Assembly: GCF_004297875.1 (NCBI RefSeq)
Contig: NZ_SCSK01000001.1
Coordinates: forward strand, 1-64,000
DNA length: 64,000 nt
Direction of reading: 5' to 3'
From: Pandoraea sp.
GTDB taxonomy: Bacteria; Pseudomonadota; Gammaproteobacteria; Burkholderiales; Burkholderiaceae
This document shows, one piece after another, positions 53,759 through 63,646 of the stretch (within the stretch, counting starts at the first letter, position 1; each line of letters opens with the position of its first letter). A program made the translations under genes and the position numbers. The notes below the pieces were generated by a model. That model saw nothing but the letters and a program-made list of their open reading frames with translations, did not search any database and was not told the DNA's origin.

Positions 53759-54604
53759 ATGTTCGATCAAATGGTATTCGCAGGGGGCGGCAACCGCTGC
53801 TGGTGGCAGGCGGGGTTCTGGGATCGCGTGAACGTCGAGATGCCGTTGAGGCCGAGAGTGATTGCCGCGGTGTCGGCGGGCGCCGCGACCGCATGCATGT
53901 TGCATACGCGCGATGCCGACTGGGTGATGGCGTATTACCGCACCGCGCTCAAGGACAATCGCAAGAATGCTTACTGGGGCAATCTGCTGCGCCGCGAACG
54001 GGTATTTCCCCACTACCGTATCTATCGCCAGGCGCTGCTCGATATCTACGCGGGGCAGTTTGCCAGGCTGCGCGAGCAGGCGCCGGAGATTCGCGTCGCG
54101 GTGTCGCATATCCCGCGCTGGCTGGGCGCGCGCACCGCACTGGTGGCCGGGCTGCTCGCCTACAACGTCGACAAGCACGTGCGGCATGCGCTGCATCCCA
54201 CGCTCGGTCGGCGCCTCGGGTTTTCCGCCGAGTATGTGCGGGTGCGCGATTGCGCCGATCTCGAGGAGTTGGCGGATCTGCTGTTGCAATCGTCCTGTAC
54301 GCCCCCCTTCACGCCGGTGCTGCGGCGTGCCGGCAAGCCCGTGCTGGACGGCGGCTTGGTCGACAACGTGCCGGTCGATGCGCTCGATCCCGTGCCTGGC
54401 CATGTGCTGGTGCTGATGACGCGACGCTATCCGCGTCCGCAGATGTTTACCGTCAACCTCGATGGCCAGCAGCGCTGGTACGTGCAGCCCTCCGAGCCGG
54501 TGCCGATTTCAAGCTGGGACTATACGCATCCCGAGCTGATGCTGCCCGCCTATCAGTTGGGCCGGCGCGACGGCGAGCGCTTTTTACGTCATCTGAACGC
54601 CTGA
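53759..54604 (+). CDS. Patatin-like phospholipase with a variant nucleophile elbow
   Basis: A 281-residue patatin-fold protein. The oxyanion loop is AGGGNRCWW (8-16), the nucleophile elbow reads AVSAGAA rather than GxSxG (Ser39), and the dyad Asp is in VLDGGLVDN (D198). The replaced first Gly suggests an altered geometry, though Ser and Asp are both present, so it may still hydrolyse an acyl ester. No signal peptide is seen. It may be cotranscribed with the thioesterase gene and is convergent with the hydroxyacid dehydrogenase gene. Confidence 0.82.
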   Translation: MFDQMVFAGGGNRCWWQAGFWDRVNVEMPLRPRVIAAVSAGAATACMLHTRDADWVMAYYRTALKDNRKNAYWGNLLRRERVFPHYRIYRQALLDIYAGQFARLREQAPEIRVAVSHIPRWLGARTALVAGLLAYNVDKHVRHALHPTLGRRLGFSAEYVRVRDCADLEELADLLLQSSCTPPFTPVLRRAGKPVLDGGLVDNVPVDALDPVPGHVLVLMTRRYPRPQMFTVNLDGQQRWYVQPSEPVPISSWDYTHPELMLPAYQLGRRDGERFLRHLNA

Positions 54605-54615
54605 GCCGGCGCGAC

Positions 54616-55626
54616 TCAACGCCCGAATCCGTGCAGGGCGGCCGGATTGACCACGCTTTGGGTGTTGCCGTCGAGATAATCGATGAGGTTGCGAAAGGCC
54701 GTCTCGAAATACAGGGCATAGCTTTCCCGCTCGACGTAGCCGATGTGCGGCGTGCAGATGCAATTCTCCAGGCGCAGCAGCGGGTTGCCTTGCAGGATCG
54801 GCTCGCTCTCGAACACGTCGATGGCCGCCATGCCGGGGCGACCGCGGTTGAGCGCGGTGATCAGCGCGTTTTCCTCGATCAGCTCGGCGCGGCTGGTATT
54901 GACGAGCAGGGCGGCGGGCTTCATGCGCAGCATGTCTTCGAGGCGCACGATGTGGCGGGTTTCGTCGTTCAGGCGCAAGTGCAGCGACAGGACGTCGCTG
55001 TGCTCGAACAGCGCCTCGCGGCTCTCGGCCAGGGTATGGCCATCGGCCTGCGCGGCCTCGCGCGAGGCCGCCCGGCCCCACACCAGCACCCGCATGCCGA
55101 ATGCCCTGCCGTAGCCGGCCACCAGACGGCCGATCTTGCCATAACCCCAGATTCCCAGGGTCTGGCCGCGCAATACCTGGCCCAGGCTGAAGTTGGGCGG
55201 CATGCTCGACGATTTCAAGCCCGACTGCTGCCAGGCGCCGTGCTTGAGACTGCCCATGTACTGCGGAATGCGCCGTTGCGCCGCCATGATCAGCGCCCAC
55301 GTCAGCTCGGCGGGCGCCACCGGCGAGCCCACCCCTTCGAGCACGGCGATGCCGCGCGCGGTGCATGCCTCCAGGTCGATGTGGCTGCCGACCCGCCCGG
55401 TCTGGCTGATCATTTTCAAATGAGGCAGCTTGTCGATCAGTTGCGCGGTGATGGCGGTGCGCTCCCGAATCAGCACCAGTGCCTGGGCGTCGCCGATGCG
55501 GGCGACCAGTTGCCCGACGCCTTTGACGGTGTTGTTGAACACCTTGACATCGTGCCCAGCCAGCATGGCAAAGCACTCGAGCTTGCGAACGGCGTCCTGG
55601 TAATCGTCGAGGATGGCTATTTTCAT
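54616..55626 (-). CDS. D-2-hydroxyacid dehydrogenase (SerA-like)
   Basis: NAD-dependent dehydrogenase of 336 residues, starting MKIAILDDYQDAVRKLECF. The Rossmann motif is GIWGYGKIGRLVAGYGRAFG. The catalytic Arg is in VNTSRAELIEE, the Glu follows in DVFESEP and the His is in CTPHIGYVERESY. It has no ACT domain, so it is not a classic PGDH; it may act on glyoxylate, hydroxypyruvate or another 2-keto acid. It is divergent from pckG across a 306-base gap, possibly a metabolic link through serine or pyruvate. Confidence 0.88.
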   Translation of the reverse strand: MKIAILDDYQDAVRKLECFAMLAGHDVKVFNNTVKGVGQLVARIGDAQALVLIRERTAITAQLIDKLPHLKMISQTGRVGSHIDLEACTARGIAVLEGVGSPVAPAELTWALIMAAQRRIPQYMGSLKHGAWQQSGLKSSSMPPNFSLGQVLRGQTLGIWGYGKIGRLVAGYGRAFGMRVLVWGRAASREAAQADGHTLAESREALFEHSDVLSLHLRLNDETRHIVRLEDMLRMKPAALLVNTSRAELIEENALITALNRGRPGMAAIDVFESEPILQGNPLLRLENCICTPHIGYVERESYALYFETAFRNLIDYLDGNTQSVVNPAALHGFGR

Positions 55627-55932
55627 AATGGCAGTCAGCGGACAGGGCGGAGCACACCCATGGTGCAGCGCAAAACTTTGGCCGCTTGCACGGTGGTATG
55701 CTGGGTCCCCTATTTTAGAGCGCACTGATGGCGCTCGGCGAGGCAAGTTTTCACCCTATTCGGCGACGGCCTCCGATTCCGCGGACGCGTTGCCCGGCCC
55801 GCGGCGAGGTATCGGCCGCCACGGGACACCAGCAACGCGCCTGGCGAGGCTTGAACAGTCTCTTTTGTTGGCGGCTTGATCCGGAAGGGTGCATCAAAGG
55901 TTTTCTTTTCAACCCTTTACGGAGATTTGTGG
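55627..55932. other. Intergenic region upstream of pckG and the divergent dehydrogenase gene
   Basis: These 306 bases carry the promoters of the divergent pair. I see no open frame that looks coding. Near the pckG start, short complementary arms (AAGGGT at 55885 and ACCCTT at 55912) might form a small hairpin in the leader, but the pairing is only 6 bases. GGAG at 55921-55924 is the ribosome-binding site. Confidence 0.5.
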
Positions 55933-57789
55933 ATGAATCAGCCTCAAATGGGTGGCGTCGCGGCGTTGAACGTGCCGGGCTATGTAAAGCATCGTGGCCT
56001 GATCGACTGGGTGGCGCGCGTCGCCGCGCTGACTCAGCCCGATCGGATCGTATGGTGCGACGGCTCGCAGGAAGAATACGACCGGTTGAGCGAGCAAATG
56101 GTGCGGCAAGGCACGCTGGTTCGCTTGAACCCGGCCAAGCGCCCCAATTCATACCTTGCATGCTCGGACCCGTCGGACGTGGCGCGCGTGGAGGACCGCA
56201 CTTTCATCTGCTCGGCGCGCCGTGAAGATGCCGGTCCGACCAACCACTGGGTCGATCCGAACGAGATGCGCACGACGCTCGATGGCCTGTTTGCCGGCGC
56301 GATGCGCGGCCGTACCCTTTATGTGGTGCCATTCTCGATGGGGCCGCTGGGCTCGCCGATCGCCCATATCGGCGTCGAGCTGTCGGACAGCCCGTACGTG
56401 GTGACCAATATGCGCATCATGACCCGCATGGGGCGCGAGGTGTACGACGTGCTGGGCGAGCACGGCACCTTCGTGCCCTGCGTGCACAGTGTGGGCAAGC
56501 CGCTGGCTGCGGGCGAGGCCGACGTGCCGTGGCCTTGCAACGATACCAAGTACATCGTGCATTTTCCGGAATCCCGCGAAATCTGGAGCTTTGGCTCCGG
56601 CTATGGCGGCAACGCGTTGCTCGGGAAAAAATGTTTTGCGTTGCGCATCGCCTCGACCATGGGGCGCGACCAGGGCTGGCTGGCCGAGCACATGCTGATC
56701 CTTGGCGTGACTTCGCCGCAGGGCAAGAAGTATCACATTGCGGCGGCGTTTCCCTCGGCCTGCGGCAAGACGAATTTCGCGATGCTGATCCCGCCCAAGG
56801 GTTTCGAAGGCTGGCGCGTGAGCACGATCGGCGACGACATTGCGTGGATCAAACCCGGCAAGGACGGCCGTCTTTATGCGATCAACCCCGAGGCAGGTTA
56901 CTTCGGCGTGGCGCCCGGCACCAGCGAGAAGACCAATTACAACGCGCTGGCCACCCTCAAGGACAACGTGATCTTTACCAACGTCGCGCTGACCGACGAC
57001 GGCGACGTGTGGTGGGAAGGCCTGACCAAGGAGCCGCCCGCGCACCTGATCGACTGGCAAGGCCGCGACTGGACGCCGGAAATCGCCGCGCAGACCGGGC
57101 GCAAGGCAGCGCATCCGAACGCGCGCTTCACGGCGCCTGCCGCGCAATGCCCATCGATCGATCCGGACTGGGAAAACCCGGCCGGCGTGCCGATCGACGC
57201 GTTCATTTTCGGCGGGCGGCGCTCGACCACGGTGCCGCTGGTGAGCGAGGCGCGCACCTGGACCGAAGGCGTCTACATGGCCGCCACGATGGGCTCGGAG
57301 ACCACGGCGGCCGCAGCTGGCCAGCAAGGCGTGGTGCGCCGCGACCCGTTCGCGATGCTGCCGTTTTGCGGCTACAACATGAGCGATTATTTTCAGCACT
57401 GGCTGGCGCTCGGCGAGAAGCTGGCGGCGGCCGGCGGCAAGCTGCCGAAGATTTATTGCGTCAACTGGTTCCGCAAGAATGCCGATGGCGAGTTCGTGTG
57501 GCCGGGCTTTGGCGAGAACATGCGCGTGATGAAATGGATGCTCGAACGTATCGAGGACAAGGCCACGGGCACCGATCATCTGTTCGGCATCTCGCCTCGT
57601 TACGAAGATCTGGACTGGGCCGGCCTGACGTTCACCGAGCAGCAGTTCGAGCAGGTCACCTCGATCGACCGGGATGCGTGGCGCCATGAGCTGGCGCTGC
57701 ATGGCGAGCTGTTCGAGAAGCTCAAGCACGGCATGCCGGAAGCGCTGCTGCAGGCCAAGGCCCGACTGGAGGCGCAACTGGGGGCTTGA
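55933..57789 (+). CDS. pckG: Phosphoenolpyruvate carboxykinase, GTP-dependent
   Basis: Gluconeogenic enzyme of 618 residues converting oxaloacetate plus GTP to PEP, CO2 and GDP. The start at 55933 has GGAG 8 bases upstream. The GTP-class marks are [20 protein letters not shown], the P-loop [10 protein letters not shown] with the catalytic hyper-reactive Cys277 and K279, and [14 protein letters not shown]. The [11 protein letters not shown] and [24 protein letters not shown] blocks are also typical. Beta-proteobacteria of this kind use the GTP form. It is followed by a strong terminator. Confidence 0.97.
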   Translation: MNQPQMGGVAALNVPGYVKHRGLIDWVARVAALTQPDRIVWCDGSQEEYDRLSEQMVRQGTLVRLNPAKRPNSYLACSDPSDVARVEDRTFICSARREDAGPTNHWVDPNEMRTTLDGLFAGAMRGRTLYVVPFSMGPLGSPIAHIGVELSDSPYVVTNMRIMTRMGREVYDVLGEHGTFVPCVHSVGKPLAAGEADVPWPCNDTKYIVHFPESREIWSFGSGYGGNALLGKKCFALRIASTMGRDQGWLAEHMLILGVTSPQGKKYHIAAAFPSACGKTNFAMLIPPKGFEGWRVSTIGDDIAWIKPGKDGRLYAINPEAGYFGVAPGTSEKTNYNALATLKDNVIFTNVALTDDGDVWWEGLTKEPPAHLIDWQGRDWTPEIAAQTGRKAAHPNARFTAPAAQCPSIDPDWENPAGVPIDAFIFGGRRSTTVPLVSEARTWTEGVYMAATMGSETTAAAAGQQGVVRRDPFAMLPFCGYNMSDYFQHWLALGEKLAAAGGKLPKIYCVNWFRKNADGEFVWPGFGENMRVMKWMLERIEDKATGTDHLFGISPRYEDLDWAGLTFTEQQFEQVTSIDRDAWRHELALHGELFEKLKHGMPEALLQAKARLEAQLGA

Positions 57790-57814
57790 GGCCGCTGGTT
57801 GTTGCCATGACACA

Positions 57815-57848
57815 AAAAAACCCGCGGCATCGATGCTGCGGGTTTTTT
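57815..57848. terminator. Bidirectional rho-independent terminator between pckG and hemN
   Basis: An inverted repeat CCCGC-G-GCAT ... ATGC-T-GCGGG (57821-57842) has one G/T mismatch in the stem, and the flanks are an A-run on the left and a T-run (57843-57848) on the right. It can end transcription of both convergent genes, pckG (+) and hemN (-). Confidence 0.9.
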
Positions 57849-57860
57849 GCGTATGGTGCC

Positions 57861-59267
57861 TCAGAGAGTCTTGGAGAAGCGCTGCGCCGGCTGCGCGGCA
57901 AGATAGCGATCGAACACCATGCAGATGTTGCGTACCAGCAGGCGCCCAGCCGGTCGCACGCGCAGCCGGTCGGGTTCGATGGCGAGCAGGCCGTCGGCCT
58001 CGAAGGCGCGCAGTCGTTCGAATTCGTCGCGGAAGTAGTCGGCGGGGTCGATGCCGAATTGCGTCTCGAGCGGTTCGAGCGGCAATTCGAAGTGGCACAT
58101 CAACTGGTTGATGACGGCGCGGCGCAGCAGGTCGTCGTCGTTGAGCATGATGCCGCGCGTGACCGCCAAGCCTTCGGCGTCGATGGCATTTTGATAGTCG
58201 GGCAGAACTTTGAGATTTTGTGCGTAAAAATTACCTATCTTGCCGATGGCGGAGACGCCCAGTCCGATCAGATCGCAATCGGCATGGGTGCTGTAGCCCT
58301 GGAAATTCCGGTACAGGGTGCGATTGACCTGCGCCTGGGCCAGCTCGTCATCGGGCCGGGCGAAATGGTCCATGCCGATATAGACGTAGCCGGCCTCGCC
58401 AAGGCGCTCGATCGAGGTCTTGAGGATTGCCAATTTCTCAGCCGGGCCGGGCAGCGCCGACTCGTCGATTTGCTGCTGCATCTTGAAGAACTGCGGCAGG
58501 TGTGCGTAGTTGAACACCGACAGCCGATCGGGCGCCAGTTCCAGCACCGCATCGAGGGTGCGCGAAAAGCTGGCGACCGACTGGTGCGGCAGGCCGTAGA
58601 TCAGATCGAGGCTGATCGAGCGGAATCCGGTCTGGCGTGCGGCGTTCACCGTGGCCTCGGTCACGGCGCGCGGCTGAATCCGGTTGACGGCGCGCTGCAC
58701 CTGCGGATCGAAGTCCTGCACGCCCACGCTCAGCCGGTTGAAACCTAGCTCGCGCAGCAGGGCGATGGTGTCGGGGCTGGCCTCGCGCGGGTCGACCTCG
58801 ATCGAGTATTCGCCCTGGTCGTCGCCCAGCAGCTGGAAATGAGCGCCCGTGACGGCCATCAACTCGCTCATTTCGTCGTGCGACAGAAACGTCGGCGTGC
58901 CGCCGCCCCAGTGCAATTGCGCAATCGGACGCCGCGCGCCATCGAACAGGGCGGCCTGCGCAGCGATTTCGCGGTACAGGCGATCGAGGTAGGGACGGGT
59001 GCGGGCGCGGTTGCGCGTGATGACTTTATTGCAGGCGCAGTAGAAACAGACGGTGTCGCAAAACGGCAGATGCATGTAGAGCGACAGTGGTTGCCCGCTC
59101 TGACGGTTCTGCGCGGCCGCCTGGCGATATTCGGCGGCGCCGAAGCGGTCGTGGAATTGCGGCGCCGTGGGGTACGAGGTGTAGCGCGGCCCGTTGAGAT
59201 CGTACTTGCGCAGCAGCGCGGGGTCGAACAGGTCGTCCACGGAGAGTGCTTCGGATGGGTTGGGCAT
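57861..59267 (-). CDS. hemN: Oxygen-independent coproporphyrinogen III oxidase
   Basis: Radical SAM enzyme of 468 residues that decarboxylates coproporphyrinogen III without oxygen. The ATG at 59267 (MPNPSEALSVDDLFDP) is preferred to a TTG at 59306. The cluster motif is HLPFCDTVCFYCACN (C70, C74, C77, with C79), and GGGTPTFLS and NRLSVGVQDFDPQVQRAVNRIQ follow. Length matches HemN rather than HemW-like proteins. It probably serves heme synthesis at low oxygen. No FNR-type dyad was found upstream. Confidence 0.95.
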   Translation of the reverse strand: MPNPSEALSVDDLFDPALLRKYDLNGPRYTSYPTAPQFHDRFGAAEYRQAAAQNRQSGQPLSLYMHLPFCDTVCFYCACNKVITRNRARTRPYLDRLYREIAAQAALFDGARRPIAQLHWGGGTPTFLSHDEMSELMAVTGAHFQLLGDDQGEYSIEVDPREASPDTIALLRELGFNRLSVGVQDFDPQVQRAVNRIQPRAVTEATVNAARQTGFRSISLDLIYGLPHQSVASFSRTLDAVLELAPDRLSVFNYAHLPQFFKMQQQIDESALPGPAEKLAILKTSIERLGEAGYVYIGMDHFARPDDELAQAQVNRTLYRNFQGYSTHADCDLIGLGVSAIGKIGNFYAQNLKVLPDYQNAIDAEGLAVTRGIMLNDDDLLRRAVINQLMCHFELPLEPLETQFGIDPADYFRDEFERLRAFEADGLLAIEPDRLRVRPAGRLLVRNICMVFDRYLAAQPAQRFSKTL

Positions 59268-59448
59268 GTGCGCGGGGATGTGCCGACAAAATGGATTAAT
59301 AGACAAACTTTAGTGCAGATTCATCGTATGCACCTTAACTTTAGTCAAGAAAGGAAGGCGTAATGGCGCAGCCGACGCGTTGACGCGCCTTCCTGTAAGA
59401 TTTCGTTTTGTCATCGCTGGCGCGGCCCGAAGGGTCGTCGAATATTTC

Positions 59449-60435
59449 ATGGATCGCTTGCAGTCGATGCGCGTTTTCGTCAAGGTGGCCGATAACGGCA
59501 GTTTTGCCCGAGCTGCTGCGCAGCTCGATTTGTCTGCCGCAGTGGTCACGCGCCATGTCGCGGAGCTGGAATCGCATTTGGGCGTTCGCCTGCTCAATCG
59601 CACGACGCGCAGTCTCTCGCTCACGGGGGCCGGACAAGCGTATTTGGAGCGTTGTCGGCAGATTATCGACGAGGTCGAGGAGGCCGACGCGATGGTCTCC
59701 AGCGCGTCCAGCGAGCCCAAGGGCGTGCTGCGCGTGGTTGCGCCGGTGTCGTTCACATTGCGCAATCTGGCGCCGCTGATGCACCGTTATCAAAAGCAAC
59801 ACCCGCAGGTGCTGGTGGATCTGACCCTGACGGATCGGCCGTTCGATATGGTCGAAGAGGGTTATGACGTCGGCATCGTCGCCGCGCATATGGTGCAAAG
59901 CGAAACGCTGATCACGCGGCTGTTGTCGGAGACCTGCGTCTTGGTGTGTGCGTCGCCCGGCTATCTGGCCGCGCACGGCACGCCGAACACGCCGCACGAC
60001 CTGGCGCAACACGCGATGCTGGGCATGCCCAGCGAGATTTTTGGAAACGAGCGGATTTTCACCAGCGCGGATGGAGAGGAAATTCGCATCCAATTTCAGA
60101 ATCAGTTCATCTGCAACAACACCGCCATGCTGCGCCAGAGCGTATTGCTCGGGCACGGTATCGCGTTCCTGCCCTCATATTTGGTCGGCAGCGACCTCAA
60201 GCATGGCGATATGGTGGCGTTGCTGCCCGACTATACGCTGCCGACATTCGACGTGAACCTGGTCTATCCGAGCCGCAAGCACCTGTCGGCGAAGATTCGC
60301 ACGTTCATCGACATGACCGTGGAATGCTTCCGCCAGGCCGACGCCAAGCCGCGTACCGATTGCTGGCTGGCGCAGCGCGAAGGCGGCATCGCCATGCCTG
60401 CTGCTGGGGAAGACTGGCAGCAATCGGTGCGCTAG
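59449..60435 (+). CDS. LysR-family transcriptional regulator
   Basis: Regulator of 328 residues. The ATG at 59449 begins MDRLQSMRVFVKVADNGSFARAAAQLDLSAAVVTRHVAELESHLGVRLLNRTTR, a standard LysR HTH with the LNRTTR wing. The effector domain is complete. It is divergent from hemN across 181 bases that hold 9-bp direct repeats AACTTTAGT at 59306 and 59337, and a short dyad GTGCA/TGCAC at 59313-59333 with an N11 spacer. Its target may be hemN or a distant gene. Confidence 0.92.
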   Translation: MDRLQSMRVFVKVADNGSFARAAAQLDLSAAVVTRHVAELESHLGVRLLNRTTRSLSLTGAGQAYLERCRQIIDEVEEADAMVSSASSEPKGVLRVVAPVSFTLRNLAPLMHRYQKQHPQVLVDLTLTDRPFDMVEEGYDVGIVAAHMVQSETLITRLLSETCVLVCASPGYLAAHGTPNTPHDLAQHAMLGMPSEIFGNERIFTSADGEEIRIQFQNQFICNNTAMLRQSVLLGHGIAFLPSYLVGSDLKHGDMVALLPDYTLPTFDVNLVYPSRKHLSAKIRTFIDMTVECFRQADAKPRTDCWLAQREGGIAMPAAGEDWQQSVR

Positions 60436-60446
60436 CGCCGCTATTT

Positions 60447-60463
60447 CGCCGGCGCGCCCGGCG
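60447..60463. terminator. Weak stem-loop between convergent LysR and topB genes
   Basis: A 6-bp GC-rich stem (CGCCGG/CCGGCG) with a 5-base loop lies in the 36 bases between the two convergent stop codons. There is no T-run on either side, so intrinsic termination is doubtful; it may only help termination. Confidence 0.3.
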
Positions 60464-60471
60464 CAACCCGA

Positions 60472-63081
60472 TTACTCGTCGCTTGGCCCGGCCGATTCAT
60501 CGCCGGCGGCGCGCTTGGTGCGCCGGGCTGGCGTTTTCCTGGCGGTCTTGACGGCCGCTGCGGCCTTGCCCGGCGTGGCTGCGGCCGTTTTGCGCGGCGC
60601 CTTCTCCTCGAACTCGAAACCGATCTTGCCGTCTTTTTGCTTGGCCAGATAGGCCTTGAAAGTGCGGCCGGTGCGAGACGATTTGAAGTTCGGCAGCAAG
60701 TCGGTTTTGCCGTCGGACAGCAATTTTTGGAATTGCTCGCGTGAGATCTCCTGCTGCAGGATCACTTTGCCAGAGGTGAAATCGCAGGTCTTCGGTTGGG
60801 CGACGCTGTTTTCGCACACGTAGCGCATGCCGTGCTCGTAGACCTTGCCGCCGCATTTCGGGCAGAGACCAAGCGGCTCTTGTGCCGAAAAATCGGGGGG
60901 CTCGCCGTTTTCGTCGCCGCTGTCCTGACCGAAGTCGAATTCCAGCTTATATCCGGCCTCTTTATCTTCGACGAGCTTGAGAATGGCCGAGAACGGCCGG
61001 CCCATTTTGCTGCGAAAGCCGGTCAGCGGACCAATCTGCTTGGTTTTCAGCAATTCCTCGACTTCCGGGATTTCGAATTGCCGGCTGCCCGGGATTTTCG
61101 AGATCGAGAAGGCACAGTTGGTGCAGGCAAAGCGTCGATAGTTCTCTTTCACGACGCCGCCGCAATTCGGGCAGGGGCTGGTCAGCGTGGCATAGTCGCC
61201 CGGCACCGTGTCGGAGTCGTATTCCTTGGCGCGCTTGACGATGGTCTGCGTCATTTGCGCGATTTCCTGCATGAATGCGTCGCGCTTGAGCTGTCCGCGT
61301 TCGATTTGCGAGAGCTTGGCCTCCCACTCGCCGGTCAGTTCGGGCAATGTCAATTCGTCGACGCCCAGGCCTCGCAGCAATGTCATCAACTGGAAGGCCT
61401 TGGCGGTGGGGTGCAGTTCGCGCCCCTCGCGCACCAGATATTTTTCTGTCAGCAGTCCTTCGATAATGGCAGCGCGTGTCGCCGGCGTGCCCAACCCCTT
61501 GCCTGCCATCGCCTGGCGGAGCTCGTCGTCCTCCACCAGCTTGCCGGCGCCTTCCATTGCCGAGAGCAGCGTGGCTTCGGAGTAGCGTGCAGGCGGCTTG
61601 GTCTGCAGGCCGACGGCCTCGATGGCGTCGGTTTTGACTTTTTCGTCTTTGGCGACCGGCACCAGATTGCCGCTCTCGCCGTCCTTGGCCGATTTGTCGT
61701 CGGCAGCAGGTGCCGATTCCTTGCCGTAGACCGCGAGCCAGCCGGCGGCGACCAGCACCTTGCCTTCGGTTTTGAACCGATGTCCGACGACCTCGGTGAT
61801 GCGCGTGGTGACGAGGTATTCGGCCGCCGGGAAGAACACGGCGAGAAACCGTCGAACCACCAGGTCGTAAAGCTTCTGTTCGGGCTCGGACAGATTTTTC
61901 GGCGCCTGCAGGGTCGGGATGATGGCGAAGTGATCGCTGATCTTGCTGTTGTCGAAAATGCGCCGGTTCGGCTTGACCCAACCCGCGCTGAGAATCTGCT
62001 TGGCGAACGGGTTGTAGTTGTTGCTTTCCTTGAGGACTTCGAGCGTTTCCTTGACGGTCGCAAGGTAGTCTTCGGGCAGCGCGCGCGCGTCGGTCCGGGG
62101 GTAGGTCAGGACCTTGTGTTTTTCGTAGAGCGCCTGCGCCAGGCCCAGCGTGTTCTTGGCCGAGAAGCCGAAGCGCGAGTTGGCTTCGCGTTGCAGGCTG
62201 GTCAGGTCGAACAGCAGCGGCGAGAGCTGTGTGGACGGTTTGGCGTCTTCCGTCACGGTACCCGGCTTGCCGCGGCAGGCGGCGACCACCGATTCGGCGG
62301 CGGCCTGGCTCCACAGGCGCGAATCGCGCTGTTCAGGGTCGAATTCGTTGCGCTTGAACTGCGGGTCGAACCAGCGCCCTTCGTAAAATCCGGCGGCACA
62401 GACAAATTGCGCCTTGACTTCCCAGTAGGCGCGCGACACGAACTTGCGGATCTTTTCTTCCCGTTCGACGACGATCGACAACGTTGGCGTTTGTACGCGC
62501 CCAACGGTCGTCAGGAAAAAGCCGCCGCCCTTGCTGTTGAAGGCAGTCATGGCGCGCGTGCCATTGATGCCCACCAGCCAGTCGGCTTCCGAGCGGCTGC
62601 GCGCGGCGTCCGCCAGCGGCAGCATGTCGGCGTCGTCGCGCAACTTGGCGAAACCGTCGCGGATCGACTGCGGGGTCATCGACTGCAGCCAGAGTCGCGT
62701 GACCGGTTGCCTGGCCTTGGCGTGCTGGACGATCAGCCGGAAAATCAATTCACCCTCGCGACCCGCGTCGCAAGCGTTGATCAGGCGGTCGACGTCTTTG
62801 CGCTTGATCAGCCGGGTCAGCACTTTCAGGCGCGACTCGCTCTTGGCGATCGGCTTGAGGTCGAAATGCGGCGGAATGACCGGCAGATGGGCGAAGCTCC
62901 ATTTGCCGCGCTTGACTTCATATTCTTCGGGCGCGCCAATCTCCAGCAGGTGACCGACGGCGGAGGACAGCACGAAATCGTCGCTCTCGAAATAGTCGTC
63001 GTGTTTGGTGAAGCCGCCCAGGGCCCGCGCGATGTCATTCGCGACGGACGGTTTTTCAGCAATGATCAGGGCTTTTGACAT
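60472..63081 (-). CDS. topB: DNA topoisomerase III
   Basis: Type IA topoisomerase of 869 residues that decatenates DNA. The Toprim domain starts MSKALIIAEKPSVANDIARAL, with the acidic cluster DACDAGREGELIF. The active-site Tyr is Y327 in VLTYPRTDARALPEDY. The central domain has TTVGRVQTPTLSIVVEREEKI. The C-terminal third carries Zn-ribbon units (CPNCGGVVKENYRRFACTNC and CPKCGGKVYEHGMRYVCEN) and a Lys/Ala/Arg-rich tail, making it longer than E. coli TopB (653). It lies beside a thioredoxin-like gene and dprA. Confidence 0.96.
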   Translation of the reverse strand: MSKALIIAEKPSVANDIARALGGFTKHDDYFESDDFVLSSAVGHLLEIGAPEEYEVKRGKWSFAHLPVIPPHFDLKPIAKSESRLKVLTRLIKRKDVDRLINACDAGREGELIFRLIVQHAKARQPVTRLWLQSMTPQSIRDGFAKLRDDADMLPLADAARSRSEADWLVGINGTRAMTAFNSKGGGFFLTTVGRVQTPTLSIVVEREEKIRKFVSRAYWEVKAQFVCAAGFYEGRWFDPQFKRNEFDPEQRDSRLWSQAAAESVVAACRGKPGTVTEDAKPSTQLSPLLFDLTSLQREANSRFGFSAKNTLGLAQALYEKHKVLTYPRTDARALPEDYLATVKETLEVLKESNNYNPFAKQILSAGWVKPNRRIFDNSKISDHFAIIPTLQAPKNLSEPEQKLYDLVVRRFLAVFFPAAEYLVTTRITEVVGHRFKTEGKVLVAAGWLAVYGKESAPAADDKSAKDGESGNLVPVAKDEKVKTDAIEAVGLQTKPPARYSEATLLSAMEGAGKLVEDDELRQAMAGKGLGTPATRAAIIEGLLTEKYLVREGRELHPTAKAFQLMTLLRGLGVDELTLPELTGEWEAKLSQIERGQLKRDAFMQEIAQMTQTIVKRAKEYDSDTVPGDYATLTSPCPNCGGVVKENYRRFACTNCAFSISKIPGSRQFEIPEVEELLKTKQIGPLTGFRSKMGRPFSAILKLVEDKEAGYKLEFDFGQDSGDENGEPPDFSAQEPLGLCPKCGGKVYEHGMRYVCENSVAQPKTCDFTSGKVILQQEISREQFQKLLSDGKTDLLPNFKSSRTGRTFKAYLAKQKDGKIGFEFEEKAPRKTAAATPGKAAAAVKTARKTPARRTKRAAGDESAGPSDE

Positions 63082-63246
63082 GACGTTCTATAGGGTTTCG
63101 AGGGACGGCCGGACTGTATTCGATCGCTTTATAACATACCGGCGCACGCTGGGCCGGCATCCGGGGCCCAGACGCGGCACATAATAAGCGCCGTTTTATC
63201 AATCGGCAAGCATGGCAGCGACGGGCCGGCAGGCGATGGGCGGTGC

Positions 63247-63636
63247 TCAGCGGGCGCCGGTTGCGGTGAGGTGGGCGCGCAGATCGGGGGCCTGCGGCGT
63301 ATCGCTGCCGAGGGTCGCGGGATCGTTCAGCATGCGCTCCAGGATATTGGCAAATGGCAACACGGTGCCAAAAAAACGAGGGCGATGTTCGTCCTGAATC
63401 AAGATGGTCGGGAAGTTTTCGATGTCGTGATCGTCGAGCCAATCGCCATGATCTTCGATATCGACCCAAACGAAACACATCTCGGGATGGCTGTCGGCCA
63501 GCGCATCGAAGGCTTGCTGGTATTCGCGGCAGGTACCGCACCATGCCGCGCACAGGCATGCGACCAACAGCGTATCCGGCGTGTTGAGCTTGGCGATGAT
63601 GAGGTCACGCTGGGCGACGGGGTCGAGAGCAGCCAT
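63247..63636 (-). CDS. Thioredoxin-like protein
   Basis: Thioredoxin-fold protein of 129 residues. The active site is AAWCGTCREYQQAFDAL (C33, C36, a CGTC variant of CGPC). The rest of the fold follows with FVWVDIEDHGDWLDDHDIENFPTILIQD, with the cis-Pro in NFPT. No signal peptide is present, so it is cytoplasmic. Its substrates are unknown. It sits 10 bases downstream of dprA and may be read with it. Confidence 0.9.
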   Translation of the reverse strand: MAALDPVAQRDLIIAKLNTPDTLLVACLCAAWCGTCREYQQAFDALADSHPEMCFVWVDIEDHGDWLDDHDIENFPTILIQDEHRPRFFGTVLPFANILERMLNDPATLGSDTPQAPDLRAHLTATGAR

Positions 63637-63646
63637 GAAAAACGTG

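Noticed and set aside
55885..55917. A possible hairpin or riboswitch in the pckG leader.
   Set aside because: The complementary arms are only 6 bases long and no known riboswitch core is seen.
60447..60463. A strong intrinsic terminator between the LysR and topB genes.
   Set aside because: The stem-loop has no T-run on either strand, so it is kept only as a weak feature.
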